DNA of 64,000 nt, from contig CM026431.1 of the NCBI GenBank assembly GCA_014871385.1, forward strand, positions 1,114,137 through 1,178,136, read 5' to 3'. This document shows positions 36,712-48,205 of this stretch, in pieces; the first letter of the stretch is position 1, and every line of letters begins with the position of its first letter. The position numbers and the translations under genes are program-made. This DNA comes from Ceratodon purpureus. Taxonomy: Eukaryota > Streptophyta > Bryopsida > Pseudoditrichales > Ditrichaceae. The notes under the pieces were generated by a model. The model was not told the origin of the DNA. It was given only the letters and a program-made list of their open reading frames with translations, and made no database searches.

Positions 36712-38830
36712 CTAACGCCTCGCACTCCGTTCCGCCTTTGACTCCTTCGCCTGGGCCTCCAAGGACAGCCGGCTAACGATTCGGGTCTTGGGGGAATTGG
36801 GGGACTTCGGCAACATATGCGCGGGAGGGGTTCCGGTCGTAGCGGTCCGAGTTTCAGTTCCGGCTGTCCCAACCGGAGAGCTCGCATAGGTTTCCGAGTC
36901 GGACCCGGAAATCGTAATGGGGCCCTTCCCTGCCGGATCCTTCCTCTTCCTCAAAACTCTCCGAGCACCGGCACTGTCAGCAGGGGAATCCACCACTAGC
37001 ATTCCGGTGGGGGTAGGCGTCACCGTTCCGGTCTTGGCTGTGGGTGAAGGGGTAAGTGCCCCCTCCTGAGTCACTCGGGTCCGTCCGGTTGGTGAAATGG
37101 CTCGTCCCCATTTCGCTCCCGCTATCTCCCCTTGGTAATCCGCAATGATCACTCCCTCTCCGAGTCTTGGAAGGACATCCGGCTGCACCGGCCGGGTCAC
37201 CTGTTCCGTAACCGTCCGCTCTTCGGATTTCCTAACGGTGACTGTAGTCCCTGTCACTTCCGCCTGACCGGTGGGGATCGCGCAGCTTTGCTGAACCGTG
37301 CTGGCTCCGGGTGACGCCACCTGTCCTTGGTGTTCCCGGATCATCTCCGCGATCGTCCGGTTCGGCTTGAAGATATCTGCGTCGACCGCCATCTGCTCCA
37401 TCAGCTGGAGGTTGCGCTCTATTGGGGTCTGGAACCCTACCCCTCGAGATTCCCCTACAACGGTCCGAGAGGGAGATCCGGGAAACGGATGGTTCCGACA
37501 AGCGGTTCCGACGCTGGGACTTCCGACTCCCGGATTGAGCAGCTGCCGAACCTTCTTCAGAATCTGGTTCATCGAATGCTCGCATTTGGAGAGGATCGTG
37601 ATGATCTTCTGCTTGTTCTCCAAATCTGCTGGCCGGAGTACATCCTCGTCGAACAACCGGGCCTTGTTGACTACCGCACCCAAATTCCCTACCAACTTCC
37701 GAAGCTCCCTCAAGGTCTCCTCCTGCTCGGCATGGAACTTCCGGATCTCCTCGCTCTTCGTCGCCAGTTCCCTCGTAAGCTCCTCCAACTGAAGCTCTAG
37801 CTGCTTCTTCTCACTCCGAAGTTTCGGGGCGTCCTTCAACAGCTCCACCTCTCGGATCACCTCCTCCGGTAAACAGCCTCCAAGAGACGTGCAGACTCTC
37901 CGGAACAGTGTCTCGATCCGATCGTAAGAGGCTTGCGCCCGATGAGTTTCCTCCCGAATCCCCCGGAATAGTTCAACCGGAAATCCCCGCTCGGAACTGA
38001 CCTCCCTCTGTTCCGTATCTCCCCGGGCCGTAGAGGGCTCCGCGTGCTGCGACGCAGCGCGTTCCGATCGTGACTTGGACTGAGCCTTCGTAGCGCCGGG
38101 GTTCGGAATGATCGCCGTATCGTCATCCTGTTCCGTGGACGCTGTATCCGAGGTTTCGCCATGCGGATCGACATCCATCTATGGCGGAATCTCCGAAAAG
38201 CTGAGGAAGTTCTTCGCCGTTGTATAATCCTCCTCCTCATTCTCCCTCAGCAAACTATACGCGTGGTAAAGGTGGTAGAGGAAAGGGGCGATCGGGGTCG
38301 GCTTCTTTCCAATCGACGGCACCATCTTCTGCACGACTTCCGCCATGAGCGCGGCCCAATTCACCGGACGTTCCCCCGTGTACGCTCCGAAGATGGTGTT
38401 CCCGACCGTAATGGTGACATGTTCCGGTTTCAGCGGATACAGGATCGGAACGAGGAAGGCTAAGACCTGTCTCTGCCTCCTATCCTTGCAGGCGTCTATC
38501 GTATCCATTATTCTTATGGATCTTCCCGTGAAACCTATCCTGCACGTACCTATCCGTCCGGGTTGCCCAAACGAGTCCGTTTTGCTCGAAGTCGTAAGTT
38601 TCCGCCCACTGTTCCGCATTCCATAGCGGGGGCTTGCCCCGGATCGTATTGTCCCACCTATTGTCCGGTCCGTCCAGGACCTCTCTCACCATCGCCTCAT
38701 TCTTCAGCAACCACGGCCGTGACAGCAAACCCTGGCACCTCATCCGGGTGAGATCGGCAATCAACTCCTCCATTTCCGACTCTTTCACCGGAGTGCCGGG
38801 ACTAAGAACTCTACACTGGACGTGCGACAT
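36712..38830 (-). pseudogene. Element-encoded coiled-coil protein, frameshifted and with an in-frame TAG
   Basis: Reads from an ATG at 38830 (MSHVQCRVLSPGTPV). A shift of frame is needed between about 38620 and 38500 to continue into the 38619-38179 frame (DACKDRRQRQVLAFLVP..., with LAFLVPILYPL and NWAALMAEVV). An in-frame TAG at 38181-38179 then separates it from a 488-codon frame to 36712. The N-terminal part has the look of the 'putative plant transposon protein' group; I cannot confirm this. The C-terminal part has a strong coiled coil (RSEKKQLELQLEELTRELAT and onward), then a Ser/Thr/Pro-rich tail with an RRVLRKRKD basic patch. Its leader lies in the right TIR, whose TATA box at 38982-38989 faces it. 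No catalytic motif was recognised. Confidence 0.6.
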
Positions 38831-38892
38831 TGCTACGCCTTACTTCTCTCCCTCTACGATCCGACAGCAAGAAACCCGGCAATCCAACTGCC

Positions 38893-39355
38893 AGTGAATC
38901 CGAAAAGACAAAACACCTCACCGCTCTTTCACTCCCTACTCCCAGTCCGCAAAAAGGAACTCCAAACCCTAACACCCTCGCTTATATACCCCGGGCATCA
39001 TAAACGCTGCGGCGGCCCGTAATTGCAGCCGCCACCGTACCGAGCTAGATGCCTATCCGAGTCATGATGACTTCCGCGTCGTTTCGGATCCTAGACGCGG
39101 TTTATAGTAACGGACAGTTCTCGGATCGTCAACCAGTTCCGTGTTTTCTCTTCCGAGTTTGCGGAATTAAGGTTCCGAGAATACTTCCTGTGTTAACTGT
39201 TTTAAGGTTTCTGGAGTATCCGGTTTGTGTTTACTCCTAATACAGCTAGTGTCTAGCTAGTTTTTACCTAATTAACCAAAAAAATGAAAAGTTAATGGAA
39301 TACTAACTCCGGATGAGGCTCTTCCGGTTTATTCTGAGTTTCTCGGATCCGACAT
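38893..39355 (-). repeat. Right terminal inverted repeat
   Basis: Partner of 33791-34250. Its outer end overlaps the last codons and stop of methyltransferase-like gene A. Confidence 0.85.
38982..38989 (-). promoter_or_regulatory. TATA box in the right TIR, facing inward
   Basis: TATATAAG on the minus strand, about 150 bp upstream of the ATG at 38830: normal spacing for a promoter plus short leader. Confidence 0.6.
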
Positions 39356-41465
39356 GCTACAATCGCTACTTCCACTCTCAGAACTAGATGACTCTGAATC
39401 TCCTTCTACAGCCTCTTCATCGACAAATAGAAGGGCCCTGGGATCAAAAGTACTTGGCAGACTAGGAACATATGTAAGGGCTCTAGATTGAAACGCCTGT
39501 GCTAAGTCCTCTGCATAGTCGGGAAGTATTAAAGGCTGAATCGGGCTGGAATGAAGACGCCACGATGGACTAGACACTGATGTTGGCCCACGTGGCGGTG
39601 TTGCCAAAACTACTCTGCAATAGAAAACCGATTGTGGTTAGATCGAGTACGTAGAAGTGCAAAGAGAAGCAATGCTTGGATAATTTGCACAAATAATAGA
39701 AGACTTACACCACTTCTCAGGTCTTGCTCTCTTTGGAGGCGCTTCGTCTGCTGCTGCCGGCCTAGGATGTTTAGGAGGGCCCATGTCGGATGGTCTAGCC
39801 ATGTAAGGTTTGAGAAGGGTGTTGAAGATGGCTTCATCATCTTCAAAAGCTACAATGTGACAACCAATAGCCTGGCAAGCCTTGATGGAGGCCCTTGGAA
39901 CTCGGAGAGTAAAGGGGAATTTAGAAACTGTTCAAAAAATGAGAGGAAAAATGAAACAGACATATGTATGGATAGTTGCCTGTTCCGGCATTCCAGTCGA
40001 GGACTGTGTCGCCGGGCTTCGAAAGCTCTCCAATTATGCTCTACATCATCTCATAGGTTTTCTCCCTTGGCCATCTCCACGGAATGTCCCCATTCATTTG
40101 CTGCGACTCCGCATCGGTCCAGTTAAAAATGGCATCACTCTCGGTAATATTGAGGACCCCATGTATCAACTGGGATTTCTTCGTCTGAAAGGAGAAATTA
40201 CTGCCACTACGAACGTAGAAGCGAATCCAGAACCGCATAGTCTACACTCAAGCAAAATTAGTGAGTATAAATAAGGAGAATGGTTATCACTAAGTAAAGA
40301 GAAGGAAATGTTCTGATGGAATTACCAAGTTCTGGGGTTTGTAGGAGAAGTGAGGCCGAGAACATTGACGCCCCACCAGTCCTTGTAAAGCACAAAGTCA
40401 CCACCCTCAGCTTCTTCCTCGATGTCCTTAGCCAACTTCTGATCACTATTGTAGATGAGGCAGAGGGCACCATCTTTCTGCAGGTATTGATCTGCAAAAT
40501 GGAAGATGTCGTACACATAATCCTTGTAGCGAGAGTTCCAAGGCGGAATACTCGTGGGGGGGTCAGAAACGGAAGGGACGGGAAGATCCTCAGGGATGTC
40601 GGCAATGATCAAGTCGACTCCGAGATGGTTCTCTTGTTTGCACCGGTCAGGAACTATGTTTTCGCGGCCTGCTCCGAACTTGAAGAAACAAGTAAGCAGA
40701 GTTAGAAACTAAAAAATGAATTAAAGAGGATGTATCTAAGAAATGATTGAAGAACGAAACATACTTTGCAAATGAAGTCTTGAGTCTTGATCCAATCTGG
40801 GTCGCCGCCACCTTTTCTCTCCTGTCTCTTATTTCGCCGGAACATTGAATCCACAGATGAGTTGAAGAGGGAAACATATGTGGAATTCGAAGCTTTAGCG
40901 GAAGAAGTGATATGGGGAAAGAATTTGGCCTTCCTCTGCTCAATGAGACTTTTGGTGATCTCAGAAGCACTAATGGATGATGGAGCATTTGTTGTGGTCG
41001 AAGTTAGCACTAAGACGTCTGCGGTTGGAGAAGCGTTGGGTGTCTCCTTTCCTGGTGCGGAAGACTCCGCACCAGTATCGTGTGAGCCCAAGGACTTCGA
41101 TCCCAGCTTTCGCAGTCGCCGCGCCCGACCTTTCTTCGGTGGAGGTGCAGATGATTGATCCTGGAGGCCTTCGGCCTCATCTGAACCGTCTCCAGAATCG
41201 TCGATGGCTATTGATCCCCCGTCAAGCTCAGATTTGAGTTCCGCTTCAGACTAAACAACGAAACCTCGAATGCAATCGAGGTACCAACAACCAGCAGCTA
41301 GGTGCGGCGAGCTGTACCTCTTCAACTGCACAGGAGTATAGATGCACTGATCAGAGCCTCTCTGAATCCAGGAGGCGAAGTATCGAGGGAACTTCTCAGG
41401 GTCAATTGCACCTTTTGGAAGCAGCTCTCTCTTGAAGTACCTAATGAAATTCAACTGCCATAGAT
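39329..41465 (-). pseudogene. Methyltransferase-like gene A (beta-class DNA amino-methyltransferase fold), broken
   Basis: Minus-strand exons: 41465-41251, 41250-40765, 40678-40326, 40241-39980, 39900-39711, 39614-39329. Order: DLWQLNFIRYF module; acidic, Ser-rich linker with a basic patch (PPKKGRARRLRK); DLIIADIPED (motif IV position); GALCLIYNSD; KDWWGVN...SPTNP; then KPGDTVLDWNAGTG (AdoMet motif I) and CHIVAFEDDEAIF (motif II). Motif IV before motif I is the beta-class arrangement of bacterial N4-cytosine/N6-adenine methylases. Defects: TAG at 41253-41251, TAG at 40043-40041 where gene B has Gln, a GC rather than GT donor after 39980, a TGA made by joining 39711 to 39614, and an unmatched phase between 40326 and 40241. 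The usual (S/N/D)PP(Y/W/F) catalytic motif reads DIPE. The foldback element at 41466 cuts its 5' side. Confidence 0.65.
41458..41465. repeat. Left 8-bp target-site duplication (CCATAGAT)
   Basis: Identical to 46159-46166 directly after the element; an 8-bp duplication is the hAT superfamily signature. Confidence 0.9.
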
Positions 41466-41489
41466 CAGGGTTGTTCAAATAGACGTCCG

Positions 41490-42075
41490 ACCCGGCTCCG
41501 GACGTCCAGACGTCCGACCCGGACGTCCCCCGTCCCGGACGTGGCGTCTCCGACGCTTGAGAATTACGTCGCGGTAATAATTTTGCGACCCCGGAGGGGT
41601 AAAAACATCCTCCAGCCGTCCGATCGGGCGATCCCGCCACCACGCCCCATCTCGGCCGTCCGTTCGCGTGGACGCCCGCGGGGACGGCCGCGGTGTCGCT
41701 AGGAACGGCCGCACCTCGATCCGACGGCCAAGATGCGGCCGGGCTGGCACATCGCGGGCCGTCGGATGTGGGCGGCCCTCCTAGGCCGTCAGATCCCGCG
41801 GCCGTCGCCGTGGCCGACCGCGGCGACGGCCACGGGGACGGCCGCGGGATCCGACGGCCCGGATCCACCCCGGCGCGGGCCATCGGGGACCGCCCGATCG
41901 CCGCGGCCAACCGCGGGCCGTCGGATTCCGCGGCCATCCCCGTGGCCGTCCCCGCGGTCAGCCACGGCAACGGCCGCGGAATTGGACGGCCCGCGGCCGG
42001 CATGGTCGGCTGCAGAAGGCCGTCCGATCCTGCGGCCGTCCGCGTGGGCGACCGCGTGGAGACGCGGCCGACCGC
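41490..42075. repeat. Left GC-rich subterminal repeats
   Basis: Short GCGGCCGTC / GACGGCCGCGG words in both orientations, highly CpG-rich and self-complementary. Open frames here are composition artefacts. Confidence 0.8.
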
Positions 42076-42945
42076 GGAGACGGCCGCAAATTAAAAAAAA
42101 AAAAATCCTGAATCTTCAAATCTTCATAACTTCTTCAAAACGTATCCAAATCAGGCTTATGAGGTGTTTTTTGGCATCTACATTTCCTGTTGATGCCAAA
42201 AACCATCTCCTAAGTCCAATTTGGACAAGTTTTGAAGAAGTTACGGGAATTTGAAGATTTCGGGGAGTTGAGGGGTCGGCCGTCGGCGGAGACGGGGGGG
42301 GGGGGGGGGGGGCGACCCCGCTGACGGCCGTGGAGACGGCCGGCCGTCTCCACGGTGACGGCCGCGGAGACGGCCCCCCGTCCGCTTGGAGGCGGGGTCT
42401 CGCATGGCCTTCCTTCTTCTCTTGCGTTTTCTCTAGAGACGGCCTCCCCTCCCCTCCTCCCCTCGTCCAACCTTGACAAAAAAAATTCTATTTCTAGATA
42501 CTCCAAAAACAAAATCAATACCGAATTAGAAATTTCAGACATATCCTTGAAATCATGGAAAATGTCCACAAGATTTTGTAATCGGGATTGTGGGATCCGC
42601 CTTGATGTTGGGGTATACTTTAGAAGGAGATATTTATGCCGTTCAATTGTTGGTGCTCTACTATGGTTTGCAAACATAATCTCAATGTTTAGAAGGAAGA
42701 ATACATTTGTTTTGGAAATGAAATTATGGCCCATGGGCCTATAGACGAGGGAGGTATATGATGGGGGGTACAACTTAAAAGGTAATGAGAAGCTAATAAA
42801 AAATAATATTCTTTTATTTGAAGACATTATTTCGTTAGGTAATAAAATTAAAGGACAACTCGACATGGATTTCTCTTACATTAATATGACAAGTTTGTAT
42901 GTTTTTGGCTTTGATTTTATATGGCAAGACAAATCCTTTTTTCCA
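42076..42945. repeat. Left inverted arm of the hAT-like element
   Basis: Reverse complement of about 44535-45400 at near identity, including a run of 19 G at 42294-42312. A 219-codon minus-strand frame (42866-42210) is duplicated in the other arm. Confidence 0.9.
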
Positions 42946-44534
42946 AAAAAATGCTCTTTTCCTAAACAATTGCTTTCTTGGGTATTTAAAAGTATGCCCA
43001 TTGTAGTTTGTATATCTTAGTGTTATTGAACTTATTTCTTATGTTTTCAAATACCATTTTATTCTATGTAATTATAATTAACTATTTTCCAATTATTGTC
43101 TCGTGCTTTATCTAATCGTTTAATCTTTAAGAAAAAAGTCCTTTCTAAGTTGGATATTTTTATTTAGTTTCTTCTTTTGCCATAATGTTATCACTATGAC
43201 ATGGTTTTTTCTATTCACTTCATACTCCTCATTTCTTCTTGTATGTCATTTCCACTCTTGCAATTATTATTATTATTTTTTATTTGATCTTTTAATCTGA
43301 TTATCTTTTTGATTTATTATTACCTCTCATGTACTTTTTTTATTTTTTGTTTTTTCCCTTGATATCTATCTTCTCTATACACATCTATTTCCTTCAAACC
43401 TTTTCCCATTGTAGTTTGTTTGTCTCGCGGTTATTTGTTATGTTTCATTTACTGTCATATTGTATTTTATTTCAATTGTCTGTTTTTTATTATTGTCTTG
43501 TACATAATATAATCCCCTAATCTTTTATTTATTTTTCCTTTCTTCCGATAGGCAAAAATAAAAAGATAGAATGGGAGACAGATTAGAGGAATATTAAATA
43601 AATAAATAGATGATGGGAGAGGAATGGAAGGATAGGAAAATGAGAAGATAAAATGGAAGAATAATGTTAAGATAAAAAACTAAAGAGACGATAGAATGGA
43701 AAAATAGTGTAATAATAAAAAGTTAAGAGTATAGAATGGAATAATAGTGTAATAATAAAATAACAAGAAGATAGAATGGAAGGCAAATGGAAAAAGTACA
43801 AAAATAAAAGGTAGAATCGGAGACTAAGGAAAGAATACAAAATAATTAAATACTTAAATAAATAAATAAACAAATATAAATTTTTGGCTATGAAGTATGT
43901 GTTTGTATTTCCACATTTAGATGAATCCACATGTTATGTCTTTCATTCATAAAAATAATGATTATGAATCACCTTTAAGATAGAAAAAAATCATAAGTCT
44001 CAGAATAAAAAATTGACGAGATTTGTTAAACTTTAAGCCATATAGACTCGGTGTTTGTCTAAAAGGAATGGAAGGCAAACAATGTGGCATTCACTATCCC
44101 AAGTACTCAAATGTAATACTAGCATATCTTTCATTTCAAAAGCAAGAAACAGATCTCTTAATGTCAACTTCCAAACCTTCAAAATTCACTCACCTTTTGA
44201 AATTAAACATCCACCTTTGTCAGATTGCTTGGTTTTTTAATTAATTAATCAATTTATTTATTATTAGAACTAAAATTTGTTGTATTTAAATTTCTATCCT
44301 CTATCACTTATAATGAATTTTTTGTCCACCATCTTCGATTTCTAATTCAACTTTACAATCCTCAATTCTATTTAATGTGTCCTCCAACCTCCTTCACACA
44401 ATTTCAACCTCTATCTAATTTGATTTGAAATCTAATTTCTAAGTGTTACCTCCTCTACAACATACCTTCCAAATCCTCTCATTCAAATTCATTTCTAAAT
44501 TTCAAGTATATCCTTTATTTAATTCCAATGTTCC
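42946..44534. other. AT-rich spacer of the hAT-like element
   Basis: Left half pyrimidine-rich and right half purine-rich around 43550-43900 (CATTCTATC / GATAGAATGG words in opposite orientations), so the spacer itself can also fold back. No gene. Confidence 0.6.
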
Positions 44535-45400
44535 ATTTATGGAAAAAGGATTTATCTTGCCATATAAAATCAAAGCCAAAAACATACAAACTTGTCATAT
44601 TAATGTAAGAGAAATCCATGTCGAGTTGTCCTTTAATTTTATTACCTAACAAAATAATGTCTTCAAATAAAAGAATATTATTTTTTATTAGCTTCTCATT
44701 ACCTTTTAAGTTGTACCCCCCATCATATACCTCCCTCGTCTATAGGCCCATGGGCCATAATTTCATTTCCAAAACAAATGTATTCTTCCTTCTAAACATT
44801 GAGATTATGTTTGCAAACCATAGTAGAGCACCAACAATTGAACGGCATAAATATCTCCTTCTAAAGTATACCCCAACATCAAGGCGGATCCCACAATCCC
44901 GATTACAAAATCTTGTGGACATTTTCCATGATTTCAGGGATATGTCTGAAATTTCTAATTCGGTATTGATTTTGTTTTTGGAGTATCTAGAAATAGAATT
45001 TTTTTTGTCAAGGTTGGACGAGGGGAGGAGGGGAGGGGAGGCCGTCTCTAGAGAAAACGCAAGAGAAGAAGGAAGGCCATGCGAGACCCCGCCTCCAAGC
45101 GGACGGGGGGCCGTCTCCGCGGCCGTCACCGTGGAGACGGCCGGCCGTCTCCACGGCCGTCAGCGGGGTCGCCCCCCCCCCCCCCCCCCCCGTCTCCGCC
45201 GACGGCCGACCCCTCAACTCCCCGAAATCTTCAAATTCCCGTAACTTCTTCAAAACTTGTCCACATTGGACTTAGGAGATGGTTTTTGGCATCAACAGGA
45301 AATGTAGATGCCAAAAAACACCTCATAAGCCTGATTTGGATACGTTTTGAAGAAGTTATGAAGATTTGAAGATTCGGGATTTTTTTAAAAAAATTTGCGG
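44535..45400. repeat. Right inverted arm of the hAT-like element
   Basis: Mirror of 42076-42945, including a run of 20 C at 45172-45191. Confidence 0.9.
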
Positions 45401-46010
45401 CCGTCTCCGTGGCGACGGCAAGGGGCGGTCGCCGAGGACGGCCCCCCCTCCGCGGCGACGGCCCCTCTCCGCGCTGACTGCAAGGGGCCGTCGCCGGGGA
45501 CGGCCCCTGCTCCGCGGCGACGGCAAGGAGCAGTCGCCGGGGACGGCCCTTCCACCGCGGCGACGGCAAGAGGCCGTCGCCAGGGACGGCCCCCCCACCG
45601 CGGCGACGGCCCCCCCTCCGCGGCGACGGCAACGGGCCGTCGCTGGGGATGCCCCCCCCGACCGCGGCGACGGCCCCTCTCCGCGCTGACTCCAAGGGGC
45701 CGTCGCCGGGGACGGCCCTCGCACCGCGGGGACGGCCCCTCTCTGCGCTGACTGCAAGGGGCCGTCGCCGGGGACGGCCCCCCCACCGCGGCGACGGCCC
45801 CCCCTTTGCGGCGACGGCAAGGAGCAGTCGCCGGGGACGGCCCCCCCACCGCGGCGACGGCCCCCCCTCCGCGGAAACGGCAAGGGGCCGTCGCCGGGGA
45901 CGGCCCCCCCACCGCGGCGACGGCTCTCCCTCCGCGGCGACGGCAAGGGGCCGTCTCCGGGGACGGCCCCTCCTTCGCGGCGACGGCGGCTTTCTGCTCC
46001 CGCAACCCCT
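45401..46010. repeat. Right GC-rich minisatellite of the hAT-like element
   Basis: Tandem units of roughly 60 bp built on CCGTCGCCGGGGACGGCC and CCGCGGCGACGGC, each an imperfect palindrome. All six frames stay open because stops are rare; none is a gene. Confidence 0.85.
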
Positions 46011-46158
46011 CCCCCCGTGTTCAAGGTGTGGTTTCACCTCGGGGTGAAACCTGTGCGGGTGATTTTTTTTTTCTAAGTCACAGGACGTCTTGTGGCGCTG
46101 GCGGACGTCCGCGGATGTCCCCACGTCGCGAGCGTCCCGGACGTCCGTGACAACCCTG

Positions 46159-46166
46159 CCATAGAT
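46159..46166. repeat. Right 8-bp target-site duplication (CCATAGAT)
   Basis: Matches 41458-41465. The sequence after it, to 46263, is T-rich on the minus strand, like the intron end of gene A (…CTATGGCAG before TTGAATTTC). Confidence 0.9.
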
Positions 46167-46263
46167 CATAATCATATTATTGATAGCGAAAAGGAAAAAA
46201 GAAACGAAGTCGTAGTTCATAAATGTCATACCGGTATGTCATACGCTTCACAACATATGCTGC

Positions 46264-47070
46264 TGTTAACTGGGGATTTAAGGTAGTCGAATAGAGGGGC
46301 AGTAAAACTGTAGGGGAGTAGTAAAACTGCAGTTACTGGGGGGGCCAGTAAACTGTTAAGTTACTGTCCTTGCCCTGTAGTAACTCTGTTGGATGAAAAC
46401 TGCCTGTTTTGGATGAAAACTGTTAGATGGATGAAAACTGTCAGATGGATGAAATCTGGTGGTTGGATGAAATCTGGTGGTCGGATGAAAACTGTTGGCA
46501 GTTAGGGTTTTGGGGGTGGCGGCTAGGGTTTTGGATGGGGTTGTGGGAGAGGGGGCTGAGAGGCTCATTCTCTCTCTCTCTCTCTTAGTTCAGAGCTCTC
46601 AGATGGTAGTTTGTGTGTAGGACATGTTGTAGGACTGTAGGAGGATGCTGGTAGAGCAGTTTTCAGCACCCTGGGGGGTCCAGATAGTGATTTCAGTAGA
46701 GAGCAGAATCATGTACGGAATTACAGTGAGTAAAGGGAAGGAATTGATTACATTGGGTGTAAATGTCTGAAATTGCAGTTATGAGTGCTTGAGGGACCAG
46801 GTTAGTGGATTCACCTGGTGGGTCCAGTAGATCTGGTGTTTAAGTGAGTGGGTATTGTAGATCAGACCAAGGAGAGTAGAAAAATGTATGGGATCTAGGA
46901 AAATACCACCAGGATTTGAGTAGATCTAAGTTGGCAGTTTCAGATCTAGGATTAGGATTTTGGGCAGTTTCAGGGCAGTTTCAGGGGCAGTACAGAATTT
47001 TTGGCAGGATTTCAGAGAGCTTTAGGACAGTATTCATTTTTGAAGGAGTAAGAAAACTATTCCTTTAACA
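46264..47070 (+). repeat. 5' LTR of a retrotransposon
   Basis: Starts TGTTAAC and ends TTTAACA, so the ends form the short inverted repeat TGTTAA/TTAACA with the canonical TG...CA. A primer-binding-site-like sequence follows directly. Internal GGATGAAAACTG units repeat at 46390-46495 and a CT tract lies at 46569-46586. Length 807 bp. No 3' LTR lies in the window. Confidence 0.82.
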
Positions 47071-47071
47071 T

Positions 47072-47089
47072 TGGCGACCATGCAACAGT
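47072..47089 (+). other. Primer-binding site candidate
   Basis: TGGCGACCATGCAACAG starts two bases after the LTR end. TGG complements the CCA end of a tRNA; I cannot name the tRNA. Confidence 0.6.
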
Positions 47090-48205
47090 TCAAACCATGT
47101 GGCTCTAGCTGCACACACCAGGACAGTACTAGATCCGTACTGTTCTAGGGGTAACATGTACAGTGACGATCCAGGGTCTGGAGGGAGCAGATCTGACAGT
47201 TCCAGGGAGCAGATCTGCACCAGTGGCAGTTACAGTGACCAGATCTGTGATAGTAAGGTTACTGTGATCAGATATGGAACGGTAAGAATTTTTGAAGTAG
47301 TCATGGGAGGCGTTTCATCAGTGACACAAGGAGCAGTGCAGACAGGATCAGTCGGGACCGGTCAACAGCCAGCTGGCGAGGAGGCGCATCTCTGGAGCTG
47401 AGGGCAGCTCTACAGCAAAAGGGGGATAGTCAGCCAGGACCAGGTAAGTTGCTGTTTCCCACTGATTTGAGGTTGCATTGCAAGGAATAATAGGCTGAAT
47501 GTTTGACCATCAGTAAAAACAGAGCAGTCAGTAAAACAGTCATAGATCTAATGTCTACGTAAATGAGCAGACAGTAAAAATGATGCAGTAAAAAATCACG
47601 GTAAAAAATTACGTAGTAAAGAATCGAGGTAAAAAAATGGCGCAGTAAAAAATTAAGGTAAAAAATTTGGCAGTAAAAATGAACACCAGGAAAAAGGAAG
47701 GAAAGGAACCTAGGGACCAGTGATAGGAGTCTGGGAAGGAAACTAGACCTAAAAATCACTAAATCTAGGAAAAAACAGTCAAACTGGACCAGGACAGTGT
47801 AAAACTGGACCAGTTTCACTGAAAACTGTAAGGGCAGTACTGGAGGGTCCAGGACAGACCTTTTTAAAAAACACTGTAAAACTGTATTGCTAAGAAATCT
47901 GGTATAATTCTAGACTAAGGATAAACTTGAAAACCTAAAAGGTAGTTAGGACCAACCTAAGTAGGAGCAGTAGCTACTGACAGATCCACAAAGGACCAGA
48001 ATGGGGTGGCAGACGGCTGTACTGACAGGGACCAGGAGTACGAAGGACTAGTACCGGCAGGGACCAGAGGAGGACTGGGACAGAGATCAACAGTACCTAC
48101 CTAAGAGATCACCTAAAAGGGCAGACTCGACTTACTGGAGGAGCAGACAGACCAGAAGACCACCAGCTGGAAGGACCAGGAGGGAGGAGCAGTAACTGCC
48201 CTATC
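47090..48205 (+). other. Retrotransposon leader
   Basis: Non-coding leader between the PBS and gag. It has GCAGATCTG repeats near 47185-47270, a run of GTAAAAA-type units at 47510-47690, and dense ACCAG words after 48000. Confidence 0.65.

Larger units (their letters stand above)
33791..39355. mobile_element. 5.6-kb element with ~460-bp terminal inverted repeats
   Basis: 33791-34250 and 38893-39355 are long near-identical inverted repeats (outer end ATGT[G/C]GGATCCGAGAAACTC; inner end about CCGATTCACT). The interior carries two inward-facing reading frames, 34820-35383 (+) and 36712-38830 (-), and CCGGA-rich DNA. Long TIRs holding promoters resemble Mutator-like elements, but no MULE transposase and no clear 9-bp duplication were found. 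The same CCGGA-rich composition extends left to about 33430, so the true left edge could lie further out. Confidence 0.6.
41466..46158. mobile_element. 4.7-kb hAT-like foldback element
   Basis: The ends are CAGGGTTGTT... and ...ACAACCCTG, flanked by the perfect 8-bp duplication CCATAGAT. hAT elements typically begin CAGGG and make 8-bp duplications, so the assignment is good. Inside are GC-rich subterminal repeats (41500-42075 and 45400-46010) and two near-identical inverted arms (about 42076-42945 and 44535-45400). Between them lies an AT-rich spacer with repeated CATTCTATC-type words. No transposase frame, so it is non-autonomous. It inserted at the 5' edge of the DLWQLNFIRYF exon of gene A. 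Confidence 0.88.

Noticed and set aside
37298..37800. Plus-strand frames of about 160 codons opposite the coiled-coil protein
   Set aside because: Shadows of the minus-strand 488-codon frame, which has better protein character (heptads, charged regions).
39882..40274. Plus-strand 130-codon frame
   Set aside because: Antisense to conserved exons of gene A; the minus-strand reading aligns with gene B and has splice sites.
41475..42254. Overlapping Arg/Pro/Ala-rich frames on both strands
   Set aside because: Stops are rare in the GC-rich repeats of the foldback element, so all frames look open.
45356..46150. Several 100-330-codon Gly/Arg/Pro repeat frames
   Set aside because: Composition artefact of the GC-rich minisatellite; periodicity follows the DNA repeat, not a protein.
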